From assembly GCA_021776055.1 (NCBI GenBank), contig JAJFGP010000010.1:1-39193 (forward strand): 39,193 nt of DNA, given 5' to 3'. The position numbers and the translations under genes are program-made. The notes beneath the pieces were generated by a model, which made no database searches, had not been told where the DNA came from, and saw only the letters and a program-made list of their open reading frames with translations. The DNA comes from Kiloniellaceae bacterium. GTDB taxonomy: Bacteria; Pseudomonadota; Alphaproteobacteria; Kiloniellales; J153. Of this stretch, positions 27,494-36,393 are shown piece by piece (the first letter of the stretch is position 1; every line of letters begins with the position of its first letter).

Positions 27494-28663
27494 ATGGACG
27501 TTTTCAGCGGACTATATACCTTTGCCGTGCCCACGATGTTTAGCGGCATTGTGACCTACGTCCTGCCTTTTCTGGCCATCCTGACAGTATTGGTTTTTGT
27601 GCACGAGATGGGGCACTTCCTGGTGGCCCGCCGCAATGGGGTCCGCGTCGAGGTGTTTTCCATAGGTTTTGGTCCAGAGCTGTTCGGTTGGACCGACCGG
27701 GCCAAGACACGCTGGAAATTTAGCCTTATCCCACTGGGTGGGTATGTGCGCATGTTCGGCGACGCCAACGCCGCTAGCCAGCCGTCGGGCGATCAGGCCG
27801 AGCTGACCGCCGAGGAACGGGCGGTGTCCTTTCATTGTAAGCGCCTAAGCCAACGATCCTGGATCGTTGCGGCGGGACCCTTGGCTAATTTCCTATTTGC
27901 CGTGATTCTACTTGCCGGGTTGTTTGCGACAGTGGGCCAACGCTTCACGCCCCCGATTGTTGGTGACGTCGCGGCGGATAGTGCGGCTGCCGAAGCCGGT
28001 ATTTTGCCAGGCGATCGCTTCGTTAGCATTAATGGCAGCGCCATCGACCGGTTTGAGGATGTGCAGCGGATCATCCGGCAGAAGCCCGAGTTGCAAGTCG
28101 AGGTCGTTGTCCTGCGGGATGGTCAGGAGGTCGTTCTTTCGGCAATTCCGACACTTACCGAGTTGACTGATAATTTCGGTAACCAGCATAAGATCGGCTT
28201 GCTTGGCGTGAGCGGAAGCGCTGTCGAATTCGTCAGGCACGATCCACTGACCGCGGTGTGGCGGGCGGGGGGCGAAACGGTCTCCCTTACCGTGGGCACG
28301 CTGCAGGCGGTGGGACAAATCATCGTTGGCGCACGGAGCACGGAGGAGCTCGGCGGGCCGCTGCGGATTGCCCAGATGTCAGGGCAAATGGCTGAGTTGG
28401 GCCTTGTCACAGTGATATGGTTCATGGCCGTATTATCGATTAACCTAGGCCTGATCAATTTGTTCCCGATCCCGATGCTTGATGGCGGACATCTGCTATT
28501 TTACGGGATCGAGGCCGTGCGGGGCCGGCCTCTTGGGGATCGGGCGCAGGAGTACGGTTTTCGAATTGGTCTGGCGTTGGTATTCAGCTTGATACTGTTC
28601 GTCACCTGGAATGATCTGGTACACCTAGAGGTGTTCGACTTCATTCGTGGGCTGGTGACTTAG
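27494..28663 (+). CDS. rseP: Site-2 protease RseP family zinc metalloprotease
   Basis: This inner-membrane intramembrane protease cuts transmembrane regulators such as anti-sigma factors in the envelope stress response and clears signal-peptide remnants. It has 389 residues with the zinc motif HEMGH (37-41) in the first helix, the third ligand Asp330 in the MLDGGH motif, and the VAAGPLANFLFAVI segment near 128. One PDZ domain is apparent (about 160-225), fewer than the two of E. coli RseP but common in alphaproteobacteria. Placement between dxr and bamA is conserved in proteobacteria. Confidence 0.95.
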   Translation: MDVFSGLYTFAVPTMFSGIVTYVLPFLAILTVLVFVHEMGHFLVARRNGVRVEVFSIGFGPELFGWTDRAKTRWKFSLIPLGGYVRMFGDANAASQPSGDQAELTAEERAVSFHCKRLSQRSWIVAAGPLANFLFAVILLAGLFATVGQRFTPPIVGDVAADSAAAEAGILPGDRFVSINGSAIDRFEDVQRIIRQKPELQVEVVVLRDGQEVVLSAIPTLTELTDNFGNQHKIGLLGVSGSAVEFVRHDPLTAVWRAGGETVSLTVGTLQAVGQIIVGARSTEELGGPLRIAQMSGQMAELGLVTVIWFMAVLSINLGLINLFPIPMLDGGHLLFYGIEAVRGRPLGDRAQEYGFRIGLALVFSLILFVTWNDLVHLEVFDFIRGLVT

Positions 28664-28665
28664 CC

Positions 28666-28689
28666 GCGGCACAAAAGGGGGCGTGCCGC
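28666..28689 (+). other. Hairpin between rseP and bamA
   Basis: GCGGCAC and GTGCCGC form a perfect 7-bp stem with a 10-nt purine loop, starting 2 nt after the rseP stop. No T-run follows, so it is not a typical terminator; it might stabilise the upstream mRNA or separate expression levels of rseP and bamA. Confidence 0.35.
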
Positions 28690-28742
28690 AGGGTGTGGGG
28701 GACTAGCTGTCGAGGCATGACGGCTTTTGGGGGTCTAAGAAA

Positions 28743-31037
28743 TTGTTCTGGGGACGACGAATACGAACAGTCGGTGTGCTGCTCGTCTTGTGCCTTGTGT
28801 GGGGTGCGGCGGCAGCCCGACCGGCCTTGGCTCAGACGGACCAGAGTGGCGGCATCATCAATGAAATCCGCATCGAGGGAACCCAACGCATAGAGCCGGA
28901 AACCGTCCGCTCCTATATGCGGATTAATCCGGGCGATTCTTTTGATCCCATTCGCCTCGACAAGTCTCTGAAAAATATTTTCAGCACCGGGTTGTTTGCC
29001 GATGTAACGCTGCGCCGTGAAGGCGACGCATTGATCGTCTCCGTCGTTGAGAATCCGATTATCAACCGTATCGCGTTCGAGGGGAACGATCAGCTCGATG
29101 ACGATGCCCTGCGGGCCGAAGTGACGCTGCGGCCGCGCATCGTATTCACCAGGACCAAGGCACAAAGCGACTCGCAACGGTTGCTCGAGATTTATCGCCG
29201 ATCGGGCCGTTACGCCGCGACTGTCGAGCCCAAGGTCATACAGCTACCGCAAAATCGCGTCGACCTTGTGTTCGAGATCAATGAAGGGCCGTTGACCGAG
29301 ATCAGCGCGATCAACTTTATTGGCAATCGCGAGTTTTCGGATTCGAGCTTGCGCGACGAGATCACAACCAGTGAATCCGCCTTTTGGCGCATTCTGTCGT
29401 CAACGGATACATACGATCCGGACAGGCTCTCTTTCGACCGCGAGCTGCTGCGCCGCTTCTATCTACATGAAGGATATGCTGATTTCCGCGTCACGTCGGT
29501 GGTTGCAGAGCTTACCCCCGATCGTGCGGGTTTCATCGTTACCTTCACGTTGGAGGAGGGTAAGCGCTACAAATTCGGAAATATTGGGGTCACGACCACC
29601 TTGCGTAACCTCGACCCGGAGACATTGCAGGAGCATGTTCTGGCGGAAGAAGAGGAATGGTATGACGCCAAGGCAGTTGAGGATACCGTCAGTAATTTGA
29701 GCGAGGCCGTCGGCAATCTCGGTTATGCCTTTGTCGACATTCGGCCCCGCGCCGACAGCGACCCCGAAGCACTTACAATCGGGATAAATTTTGAGATTAA
29801 GGAAGGGCCGAAGGTTTTTGTCGAACGCATTGATATTTCGGGAAATAACCGCACCCTTGACCAAGTGGTTCGACGTGAATTCCGATTGGTTGAAGGGGAC
29901 GCTTTCAATAGCGCCAAACTACGCCGGTCACGGCAGAGAGTTCAGAACCTCGGCTTCTTCAGCACCGTCGATGTGCAAAACAATGCCGGCAGCAGCGCCG
30001 ATAAAACCGTGATCTCTGTCGAGGTGGAGGAACAGTCCACGGGCGATCTGTCTTTCGGTGCCGGCTTCTCGACGGACGCGGGTCCGGTCGGCAATATAAG
30101 CATACGCGAGCGAAATCTGCTCGGGCGTGGCCAGGACCTTAGGCTGGGCTTTACGCTCTCCGGTTCCGACTCGCAGCTCGATTTGAGTTTCACGGAACCA
30201 TACTTCCTCGGGCGGGATCTGGCGGCTGGTTTCGACGCGTTCCGAACAACGACAAACAAAAGACGGCGCGCCTTCGAGCTTGAACGAGTTGGCGGGTCGT
30301 TGCGCTCCGGTTTCAACTACACCGAAAACCTGCGTCAGGTCGTTCGGTATACCCTGGAACAAAACACAATCTCTAACGTGGACTCGGATGCATCGCTGTT
30401 GATCCAGGAGGAAGTGGGAACATTTCTGGAGTCAGGTTTTTCGCAAGAACTCACCTACGATACGCGTGACAGTCGCTTCGATCCGCGCGAGGGCATTGCT
30501 CTGCGGTTGCGGAACGACATAACCGGTCTTGGCGGCGACATTCGATACCTGAAATCGTCGGTGGGCGGTGAGTACCACTATTCGTTCATTGAGGATTGGA
30601 CTATCAGCGCCGATGTTGAAGTCGGCAATATTATCGGCCTTGGCCAAGATACGTTAATCAGCGATCGCCACTTTGTTGGGGGCAACAACTGCCGCGGGTT
30701 TCAGTTTGCCGGGATCGGCCCTCGTGACGGTCCGACCGAGGACCCCCTGGGGGCCAAGCAGTTCTATACAGGGACCCTCGCGCTGGGATTCCCGTTGGGC
30801 CTGCCCGAGGAATTCGATATTCGTGGCCGTATTTTCACCGATGTCTGTTCCGCCTGGGGCCTGGACCGGACCAATGCCAATGTTTTGGACGAAGAGACAC
30901 CGCGTGTCTCGGTTGGCGCCGGGTTCTCCTGGCAGTCGCCGTTCGGTCCGATTATCATTGATCTTGGATATGCGGTTCTCAAGGAAGATTTCGATCAGAC
31001 CGAGTTGTTTAGCTTTAGTTTTGGAACTCAGTTCTAA
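28743..31037 (+). CDS. bamA: Outer membrane protein assembly factor BamA
   Basis: BamA is the core of the machine that inserts beta-barrel proteins into the outer membrane. It has 764 residues: signal peptide 1-30 (cleavage after ALA), five POTRA domains (about 33-420) and a 16-strand barrel of the Omp85 family ending in phenylalanine (SFSFGTQF). The start is TTG at 28743 after GGGGG about 10 nt upstream; no ATG or GTG in frame lies between it and the upstream stop at 28704. The loop 6 motif is CRGF rather than the usual V/L/F-RGF. The mature protein has only two cysteines, Cys650 and Cys702, both in the barrel. Confidence 0.95.
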   Translation: MFWGRRIRTVGVLLVLCLVWGAAAARPALAQTDQSGGIINEIRIEGTQRIEPETVRSYMRINPGDSFDPIRLDKSLKNIFSTGLFADVTLRREGDALIVSVVENPIINRIAFEGNDQLDDDALRAEVTLRPRIVFTRTKAQSDSQRLLEIYRRSGRYAATVEPKVIQLPQNRVDLVFEINEGPLTEISAINFIGNREFSDSSLRDEITTSESAFWRILSSTDTYDPDRLSFDRELLRRFYLHEGYADFRVTSVVAELTPDRAGFIVTFTLEEGKRYKFGNIGVTTTLRNLDPETLQEHVLAEEEEWYDAKAVEDTVSNLSEAVGNLGYAFVDIRPRADSDPEALTIGINFEIKEGPKVFVERIDISGNNRTLDQVVRREFRLVEGDAFNSAKLRRSRQRVQNLGFFSTVDVQNNAGSSADKTVISVEVEEQSTGDLSFGAGFSTDAGPVGNISIRERNLLGRGQDLRLGFTLSGSDSQLDLSFTEPYFLGRDLAAGFDAFRTTTNKRRRAFELERVGGSLRSGFNYTENLRQVVRYTLEQNTISNVDSDASLLIQEEVGTFLESGFSQELTYDTRDSRFDPREGIALRLRNDITGLGGDIRYLKSSVGGEYHYSFIEDWTISADVEVGNIIGLGQDTLISDRHFVGGNNCRGFQFAGIGPRDGPTEDPLGAKQFYTGTLALGFPLGLPEEFDIRGRIFTDVCSAWGLDRTNANVLDEETPRVSVGAGFSWQSPFGPIIIDLGYAVLKEDFDQTELFSFSFGTQF

Positions 31038-31054
31038 TCACTATATTTAAGGTT

Positions 31055-31630
31055 ATGGCAAGGATACCTCTCTCTATTCGCCACTGCATTGCGGCGGCGC
31101 TGATGGCCGCGGTTACAGCCGTATCCGGCGGGCAACCGGCTTTGGCCCAGAACGCCGAAGCGCCGATGTTGGCTATCATCGATGTGCAGAAGATCCTTCG
31201 GGAGTCCGTGGCTGTTAAATCGCTGACCGCTAAGATCGAGGAGCAGCGCACCAAGTACCAGGATGAGTTGCGGGCCGAGGAGGAATCCTTGCGTACCGCT
31301 GATCAGGAGTTGGCGCGGCAGCGAACCATTCTATCCGCCGAGGCGTATACGCAGAAGCGGAAGGATCTTGAGCAGCAGGTCGCAACCTTGCAGCGCCAGG
31401 TCCAGGAACGAAAAAAGGGCCTGGATCAACTATTTGGCCAAGGAATATCGCAGGTGCAGAACGAGTTGGCCAATGTGGCAAAAGAAATTGCCGAGGAACG
31501 TGGCCTCGATCTGATTCTCTCGCGGGCTACCGTCGTGATCGTCAAGCCGAAATTCGATATCTCGAATGAGGCGTTGGAGCGCCTGAATGCGCGTCTGACC
31601 ACCGTGGCGCTGCCGGCGTCGCAAAACTAG
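31055..31630 (+). CDS. skp: OmpH/Skp family periplasmic chaperone
   Basis: This periplasmic trimeric holdase keeps unfolded outer-membrane proteins soluble for BamA, its upstream neighbour. It has 191 residues with a signal peptide (cleavage after Ala31, QPALA|QNAE), a first beta strand MLAIIDVQKIL (38-48), a long charged coiled coil (about 55-130, rich in Glu, Gln, Lys) forming the tentacle, and a return strand LDLILSRATVVIV (about 150-162). Start ATG is 17 nt after bamA. Lengths and order agree with the family. Confidence 0.92.
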   Translation: MARIPLSIRHCIAAALMAAVTAVSGGQPALAQNAEAPMLAIIDVQKILRESVAVKSLTAKIEEQRTKYQDELRAEEESLRTADQELARQRTILSAEAYTQKRKDLEQQVATLQRQVQERKKGLDQLFGQGISQVQNELANVAKEIAEERGLDLILSRATVVIVKPKFDISNEALERLNARLTTVALPASQN

Positions 31631-31637
31631 ATCGCCC

Positions 31638-32669
31638 ATGGCTGACCCACGCTTCTTTCGGGCAGCGAACCCGCTAACACTACGCGAAATTGCGCAGGTA
31701 GCTTCGGCGGAGCTTAGTAAGGGCGCGGACCCGGAGCGACGCATGCGCGACGTGGCGCCGCTGGATGCCGCTGGCGAAAACGATGTGAGTTTTCTCGACA
31801 ATACGCGGTATCTGGATACTTTTCGGTCCAGCAAGGCTGGCGCCTGTGTGGTGGGGCCGCAGCACGCCGAGCATGCGCCCAAGGGCATGGTACTGCTGAT
31901 TACGACCAAGCCATATCGCGGGTATGCCGAGGTGGCGCGGGCCTTTTACCCGCCGCAGCCACGGCATGAGGGGCGGCACCAGACCGCCACTGTCGATTCC
32001 ACCGCCCGCATCGGATCGGGTACCGAGATCGGTGCGGGCGCAGTGATCGGTGCACGGGTGGAAATCGGACCGGACTGCCTCGTCGGCCCTAATGCTGTCA
32101 TTGCGGACGGGGTGGTGGTTGGCGCGGGCACCGAGATCGGCGCCAATGTCTATTTGGGCCACTGCCTGATCGGCGCGCGCTGTCAGATCCACGCTGGGGT
32201 CTGCATTGGAAATCGGGGATTCGGCTTTGCCATGGATGCCGATGGCGTGCTCGACGTGCCCCAACTGGGCCGGGTTATTGTCGAGGATGATGTGGAGGTT
32301 GGCGCGAATTCCACCATCGATCGGGGCGCTGGGCCGGATACAGTGATCGGCGCGGGTTCGAAGATTGATAATCTGGTGCAGATCGGGCACAACGTGCGGC
32401 TGGGGCGACAGTGTGTGCTGATCGCCCAGTGTGGCATTGCTGGCAGTACGAAATTAGAGGATCACGTCGTCGTGGCCGCTCAGGTCGGGGTTGCGGGTCA
32501 TTTGACCATTGGCAAAGGGGCGCAGATAGCCGCAAAGAGCGGGGTCATGCGGGATGTTCCACCGGGCCAAACGGTGGGAGGCGTTCCGGCCATTCTTTTG
32601 CGAGACTACTTCCGTCTGTGCACTATTTGGCAGCGTCAGCTCAAAGCGAGGGGCAAGCGTGATGATTGA
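31638..32669 (+). CDS. lpxD: UDP-3-O-acylglucosamine N-acyltransferase
   Basis: The product adds the N-linked acyl chain in lipid A synthesis (third step). It has 343 residues: an N-terminal uridine-binding domain (1-100), then a left-handed beta-helix of hexapeptide repeats (about 110-300) and a C-terminal helix. The probable catalytic His251 lies in [22 protein letters not shown] (about 192-204) is a family marker. It begins 7 nt after skp and overlaps fabZ by 8 nt. Confidence 0.96.
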   Translation: MADPRFFRAANPLTLREIAQVASAELSKGADPERRMRDVAPLDAAGENDVSFLDNTRYLDTFRSSKAGACVVGPQHAEHAPKGMVLLITTKPYRGYAEVARAFYPPQPRHEGRHQTATVDSTARIGSGTEIGAGAVIGARVEIGPDCLVGPNAVIADGVVVGAGTEIGANVYLGHCLIGARCQIHAGVCIGNRGFGFAMDADGVLDVPQLGRVIVEDDVEVGANSTIDRGAGPDTVIGAGSKIDNLVQIGHNVRLGRQCVLIAQCGIAGSTKLEDHVVVAAQVGVAGHLTIGKGAQIAAKSGVMRDVPPGQTVGGVPAILLRDYFRLCTIWQRQLKARGKRDD

Positions 32670-33132
32670 GAGTCGTGTGACGCGAGAGGTCGTGAAATCC
32701 ATCGATATCCTGCGGATCATGGAAATGATCCCGCATCGATATCCGTTTCTCATGATCGACCGCGTGATCGATTTGCAGCCGGACGTGAGCGCGGTTGGCG
32801 TCAAGAACGTGTCGATCAACGAGTTCTTCTTTCAAGGACACTTCCCGCGCCAGCCCGTGATGCCCGGTGTGCTCATTATCGAAGCCATGGCGCAGACCGC
32901 TGCCGTCCTTGTGGTGGAGACCCTGGAAGGCGCGGCCGCCGGTAAGCTCGTCTATTTCATGACCGTTGAGGATGGCCGGTTTCGCAAGCCCGTGGTTCCG
33001 GGAGATACCCTGCACATACACGTGAGCAAGGTGCGCAACCGCGGCAATGTCTGGAAGTTCAACGGCGAAGCCAAGGTGAACGGAGTGCTGATGGCTCAGG
33101 CACGGTTTTCGGCCATGATCATGGACGATTGA
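32662..33132 (+). CDS. fabZ: 3-hydroxyacyl-ACP dehydratase FabZ
   Basis: This hot-dog fold enzyme dehydrates 3-hydroxyacyl-ACP in fatty acid synthesis and competes with LpxA/LpxD for the same acyl-ACP substrates, which explains its place in this operon. It has 156 residues with catalytic His60 and Glu74 in [11 protein letters not shown] and [19 protein letters not shown] (24-35) opens the domain. ATG at 32662 is used here; a GTG one codon earlier is possible. The longer open frame upstream belongs to lpxD shadow. Confidence 0.96.
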   Translation: MIESRVTREVVKSIDILRIMEMIPHRYPFLMIDRVIDLQPDVSAVGVKNVSINEFFFQGHFPRQPVMPGVLIIEAMAQTAAVLVVETLEGAAAGKLVYFMTVEDGRFRKPVVPGDTLHIHVSKVRNRGNVWKFNGEAKVNGVLMAQARFSAMIMDD

Positions 33133-33944
33133 TGGCGCAGGTGCATGCCTCCGCGATCGTCGACCCCAAAGCCAAACTCAGCGAGGGCGTCCGGATCGGT
33201 CCGTACTGTGTCGTCGGGGCAGATGTCGATCTTGGCTCGGACGTGGTCCTGCACAGCCATGTGGTGATCGAGGGGCGCACCCGCATTGGCGCTCGCAGCC
33301 AGATCTTTCCGTTCGCATCTATCGGCCATCAGCCGCAGGACCTGAAATACAGCGGCGAGCCGTCCGAGCTGATTATTGGCGAGGATACTTTGGTGCGCGA
33401 GCATGTCACCATGAATCCGGGCACCAAAGGCGGTGGCATGATCACCCGGGTCGGCGACCATTGCCTCTTCATGATGGGGGCGCATGTCGCGCATGATTGT
33501 CAGATCGGCGATCATGTCATTTTAGCAAACAACGCCACGTTGGGCGGGCATGTTGTCGTGGAGGATTACGCGATCATCGGCGGTCTGTCGGCGGTCCATC
33601 AATTTGTTCGCATCGGCCGGCATGCCATTATCGGCGGCATGTCCGGGATCGAGCATGACGTCATCCCCTATGGCATGGCCCTGGGCGAGCGGGCGAGCTT
33701 GCACGGCCTCAATGTTATCGGCCTCAAACGGAACGGTTTCGACCGTGGTCAGATTCAGGCATTGAACAGCGCTTATCAGATGCTGTTCGCTGATGACGAT
33801 ACTTTAGCGGAACGGGTCGGCCGTCTGGACGCGAAGCTAGGGCAGGCCAAGGGCGTCGAGGACATCGTTGCGTTCGTTCGCGGTGACTCGTCGCGCGCCC
33901 TTTGTCGACCCAAACTCGGCCCCAAACTCGGCGATGACGGGTAA
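33132..33944 (+). CDS. lpxA: UDP-N-acetylglucosamine acyltransferase
   Basis: This is the first committed step of lipid A synthesis, transferring a 3-hydroxyacyl chain to UDP-GlcNAc. It has 270 residues: beta-helix of hexapeptide repeats (about 1-185) and a C-terminal helical domain. Catalytic His121 lies in AHVAHDC, and HVVVEDYAIIGG, HQFVRIG and GLNVIGLKRNGF match the family. Chosen start ATG 33132 overlaps the fabZ stop by one base; TTG at 33129 is an alternative. It overlaps lpxI by 11 nt. Confidence 0.96.
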   Translation: MAQVHASAIVDPKAKLSEGVRIGPYCVVGADVDLGSDVVLHSHVVIEGRTRIGARSQIFPFASIGHQPQDLKYSGEPSELIIGEDTLVREHVTMNPGTKGGGMITRVGDHCLFMMGAHVAHDCQIGDHVILANNATLGGHVVVEDYAIIGGLSAVHQFVRIGRHAIIGGMSGIEHDVIPYGMALGERASLHGLNVIGLKRNGFDRGQIQALNSAYQMLFADDDTLAERVGRLDAKLGQAKGVEDIVAFVRGDSSRALCRPKLGPKLGDDG

Positions 33945-34755
33945 GCTTGGTATTTTGGCCGGCAGCGGCGATCTGCCGCAGCGGCTAGTTCAAGTATGTC
34001 GCGCCTCGGGTCGCGATGTTTTTGTCTTGGCATTCGAGGGACAAACGGACCCGCAGACCACGGTCGGCGTCGAACACGCCTGGACCCGCCTAGGGTCGAC
34101 ATCCGCGGCGTTAAAGTTGCTGCGTGAAGCCGGCGTCGCCGATGTCGTGATGATCGGTCCCATGATCCGCCCCAGCCTGCGCGACCTACGTCTGGACCCC
34201 CTGAGCGTGAAGGTGTTGGCAAAGGCTGGCACCAATGCGCTGGGAGACGACGGCTTGCTGCGTGCCATCGTCGGCACGTTGGAAGGCAAGGGGTTTCGCG
34301 TCCTCGGCGCCGACAATGTATTGGGTGATATGATGGCACCAGGCGGGGTCTATGGACGGCATGCGCCTGATGCGCAGGCGAAGGAAGATATCGCCCGCGG
34401 CATCACCGTGGCCGGCGCCCTTGGAGCGCACGATGTCGGGCAGGCCGTGGTTGTGCAACAAGGTTTCGTGCTTGGGGTCGAGGCGGTAGAGGGTACGGAG
34501 AGCCTTTTGGAGCGCTGCGCCGTGCTGCGTCGTGGCGGGCCCGGCGGCGTCTTGGTCAAGCTGCGCAAGCCGCAGCAGGACGCGCGTGTCGATTTACCGA
34601 CCATCGGGGTGCACACGGTGACTCAGGCAGCGGCGGCCGGCCTGCGCGGTATCGCCGTCCAGACGGGCGGGGCCCTGGTTGTAGATCGCTCTGCTGTCGT
34701 CGATGCCGCCGATGCCGCCGGCCTCTTCGTAATCGGAGTGCAGGTCGGCGAATGA
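33934..34755 (+). CDS. lpxI: UDP-2,3-diacylglucosamine diphosphatase LpxI
   Basis: The product hydrolyses UDP-2,3-diacylglucosamine to lipid X and UMP. This is the LpxI type (formerly DUF1009), which replaces the unrelated LpxH in most alphaproteobacteria. It has 273 residues, starting with KLGILAGSGDLP and containing GVEAVEGTESLLERC and a conserved lysine-rich KLRKPQQDARVDLPTIG segment (about 209-225) before the C-terminal GGALVVDR. The upstream open frame from 33868 is inside lpxA; ATG at 33934 gives the normal N-terminus. lpxB overlaps by 4 nt. Confidence 0.95.
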   Translation: MTGKLGILAGSGDLPQRLVQVCRASGRDVFVLAFEGQTDPQTTVGVEHAWTRLGSTSAALKLLREAGVADVVMIGPMIRPSLRDLRLDPLSVKVLAKAGTNALGDDGLLRAIVGTLEGKGFRVLGADNVLGDMMAPGGVYGRHAPDAQAKEDIARGITVAGALGAHDVGQAVVVQQGFVLGVEAVEGTESLLERCAVLRRGGPGGVLVKLRKPQQDARVDLPTIGVHTVTQAAAAGLRGIAVQTGGALVVDRSAVVDAADAAGLFVIGVQVGE

Positions 34756-35939
34756 CAGCGAGCGCCGCTGGCGGCGGCCAGGCCTCGCCTCTGATTTTCC
34801 TGATTGCCGGTGAGCCGTCCGGCGACCTGCTGGGCGCGCGGTTGATGGCCGCGTTGCGTGCCGAGACCGGTGGCGCGGTCCGTTTTGCCGGCATCGGCGG
34901 CGAGCGCATGATTGCCGAGGGCCTGGATAGCCTGATTCCCATAGATGAACTGGCGATCATGGGCGTCTTCGAGATCGTGCCGCACGCCCTTCGAATCATC
35001 CAGCATATCCGGCAAACGGCCGCGGTCGTGCGTACGATGCGGCCCGCGGCGGTGGTGACGATCGATTCGCCCAGCTTTAGCCTTGAGGTAAGCCTGCGGC
35101 TGCGTGGCCTGGGCATGCCGCTCGTTCACTACGTGGCGCCCTCGGTCTGGGCGTGGAAACCCTGGCGGGCGGCAAAGATGGCGCGCCATGTGGATCATCT
35201 GCTCACGTTGCTGCCTTTTGAAGCGCCGTACTTCGAGAAGCACGGCTTGGCCACCACGTTCGTCGGCCACCCGGCGGTGGAAATGAAGAACCATACTGCC
35301 GATCCAATTGCATTTCGCACGGTGCACGCAATCGACGCCGCGGCCCCGGTGATCTGCGTGCTGCCCGGCAGCCGTCGCGGCGAGGTCCGTCGTCTGGCGC
35401 CGATCTTTGGCGCGACCTTGGGGCGTCTTGCGGAGCGTTTTCCAGGCTTGCGGGCAGTGACGCCGACCGTATCCACCGTTGCCGCCGAGGTATCCGCATT
35501 GGCACCCACCTGGCCCGTGCCGACCACCGTCCTCACGGAGCCCGCGGAAAAAGCGGAGGCCTTCGCCGCGTCCGATGTGGCGCTGGCAGCTTCGGGCACC
35601 GTGGCGGTGGAACTGGCCGTGGCGGGAGTGGCCAGCGTCATCGGCTATCGCGTGTCGCCCATGACGGCGTTTATCGCGCGCCGGGTTGTAAAGTCACGAT
35701 ATGCAAGCCTGCCGAACATTTTGCTGGGGCGGGAGGTGCAGCCCGAGTTGATACAAGAAAAGTGTACACCGGATAATCTGGCGGCGGCGTTGGGTGCCCT
35801 GCTGGAGGACCCAAAGGCTCGCTCGGCCCAGGTCGAGGCGGCCGGCGAGGCAATCCGGTTGCTGACTCCAGGCGGTACGCCGCCAAGCCGCCGGGCGGCA
35901 CAGACCGTATTGAGTCTGATCGGTGCAGAGCCTAAATAG
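34752..35939 (+). CDS. lpxB: Lipid A disaccharide synthase
   Basis: This GT-B glycosyltransferase (family GT19) condenses lipid X with UDP-diacylglucosamine into the lipid A disaccharide on the inner membrane surface. It has 395 residues: N-terminal IAGEPSGDLLGARL (about 18-31), the membrane-contacting block HYVAPSVWAWKPWRA (about 120-134), PGSRRGEVRRL (about 203-213) and the acceptor/donor site ASGTVAVELAVAG (about 279-291). It closes the lpx run; gloA follows after 24 nt. Confidence 0.96.
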   Translation: MTASAAGGGQASPLIFLIAGEPSGDLLGARLMAALRAETGGAVRFAGIGGERMIAEGLDSLIPIDELAIMGVFEIVPHALRIIQHIRQTAAVVRTMRPAAVVTIDSPSFSLEVSLRLRGLGMPLVHYVAPSVWAWKPWRAAKMARHVDHLLTLLPFEAPYFEKHGLATTFVGHPAVEMKNHTADPIAFRTVHAIDAAAPVICVLPGSRRGEVRRLAPIFGATLGRLAERFPGLRAVTPTVSTVAAEVSALAPTWPVPTTVLTEPAEKAEAFAASDVALAASGTVAVELAVAGVASVIGYRVSPMTAFIARRVVKSRYASLPNILLGREVQPELIQEKCTPDNLAAALGALLEDPKARSAQVEAAGEAIRLLTPGGTPPSRRAAQTVLSLIGAEPK

Positions 35940-35963
35940 GAAGAAGGTATACAAGGAGAAACC

Positions 35964-36377
35964 ATGACCGAGACAACGACGGCGGACCGGTTCCGCCTGC
36001 TGCACACCATGATCCGGGTCAAGGACTTGGACAAGTCCATCGACTTCTACACCCAGCACCTGGGTATGAAGGTGTTGACCCGGAAGGATTATCCCACGGG
36101 CGAATTCACCCTGGTCTTCTTAGGTTATGGCGATGAGGCCACCAATACGGTCATCGAGCTGACCCATAATTGGGGTCAGAAAGAGCCCTACGATCTGGGT
36201 GACGGGTTCGGTCACCTAGCGGTCGGCGTGCCCGATATCTATGGGACCTGCACGGAGCTGGAGAAAGCCGGAGTCAAGATTCCGCGCCCGCCCGGGCCGA
36301 TGAAGCATGGCGGCAGTGTCATCGCCTTCGTCGAGGATCCCGACGGCTACAAGATAGAATTGATCGAGCGCGGATAG
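35964..36377 (+). CDS. gloA: Lactoylglutathione lyase (glyoxalase I)
   Basis: The product isomerises the methylglyoxal-glutathione hemithioacetal to S-lactoylglutathione. It has 137 residues of VOC fold in the small, Ni-type bacterial size class, with the four metal ligands His14 (LHTM), Glu65 (VIELTHNW), His84 (GFGHLAV) and Glu132 (KIELIE). AAGGAG sits 7 nt upstream of the ATG. It may be co-transcribed with lpxB. Its 3' end faces gltA with only 16 nt between the stops and no clear terminator. Confidence 0.94.
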   Translation: MTETTTADRFRLLHTMIRVKDLDKSIDFYTQHLGMKVLTRKDYPTGEFTLVFLGYGDEATNTVIELTHNWGQKEPYDLGDGFGHLAVGVPDIYGTCTELEKAGVKIPRPPGPMKHGGSVIAFVEDPDGYKIELIERG

Positions 36378-36393
36378 CCACAAGCCGTGCCCA

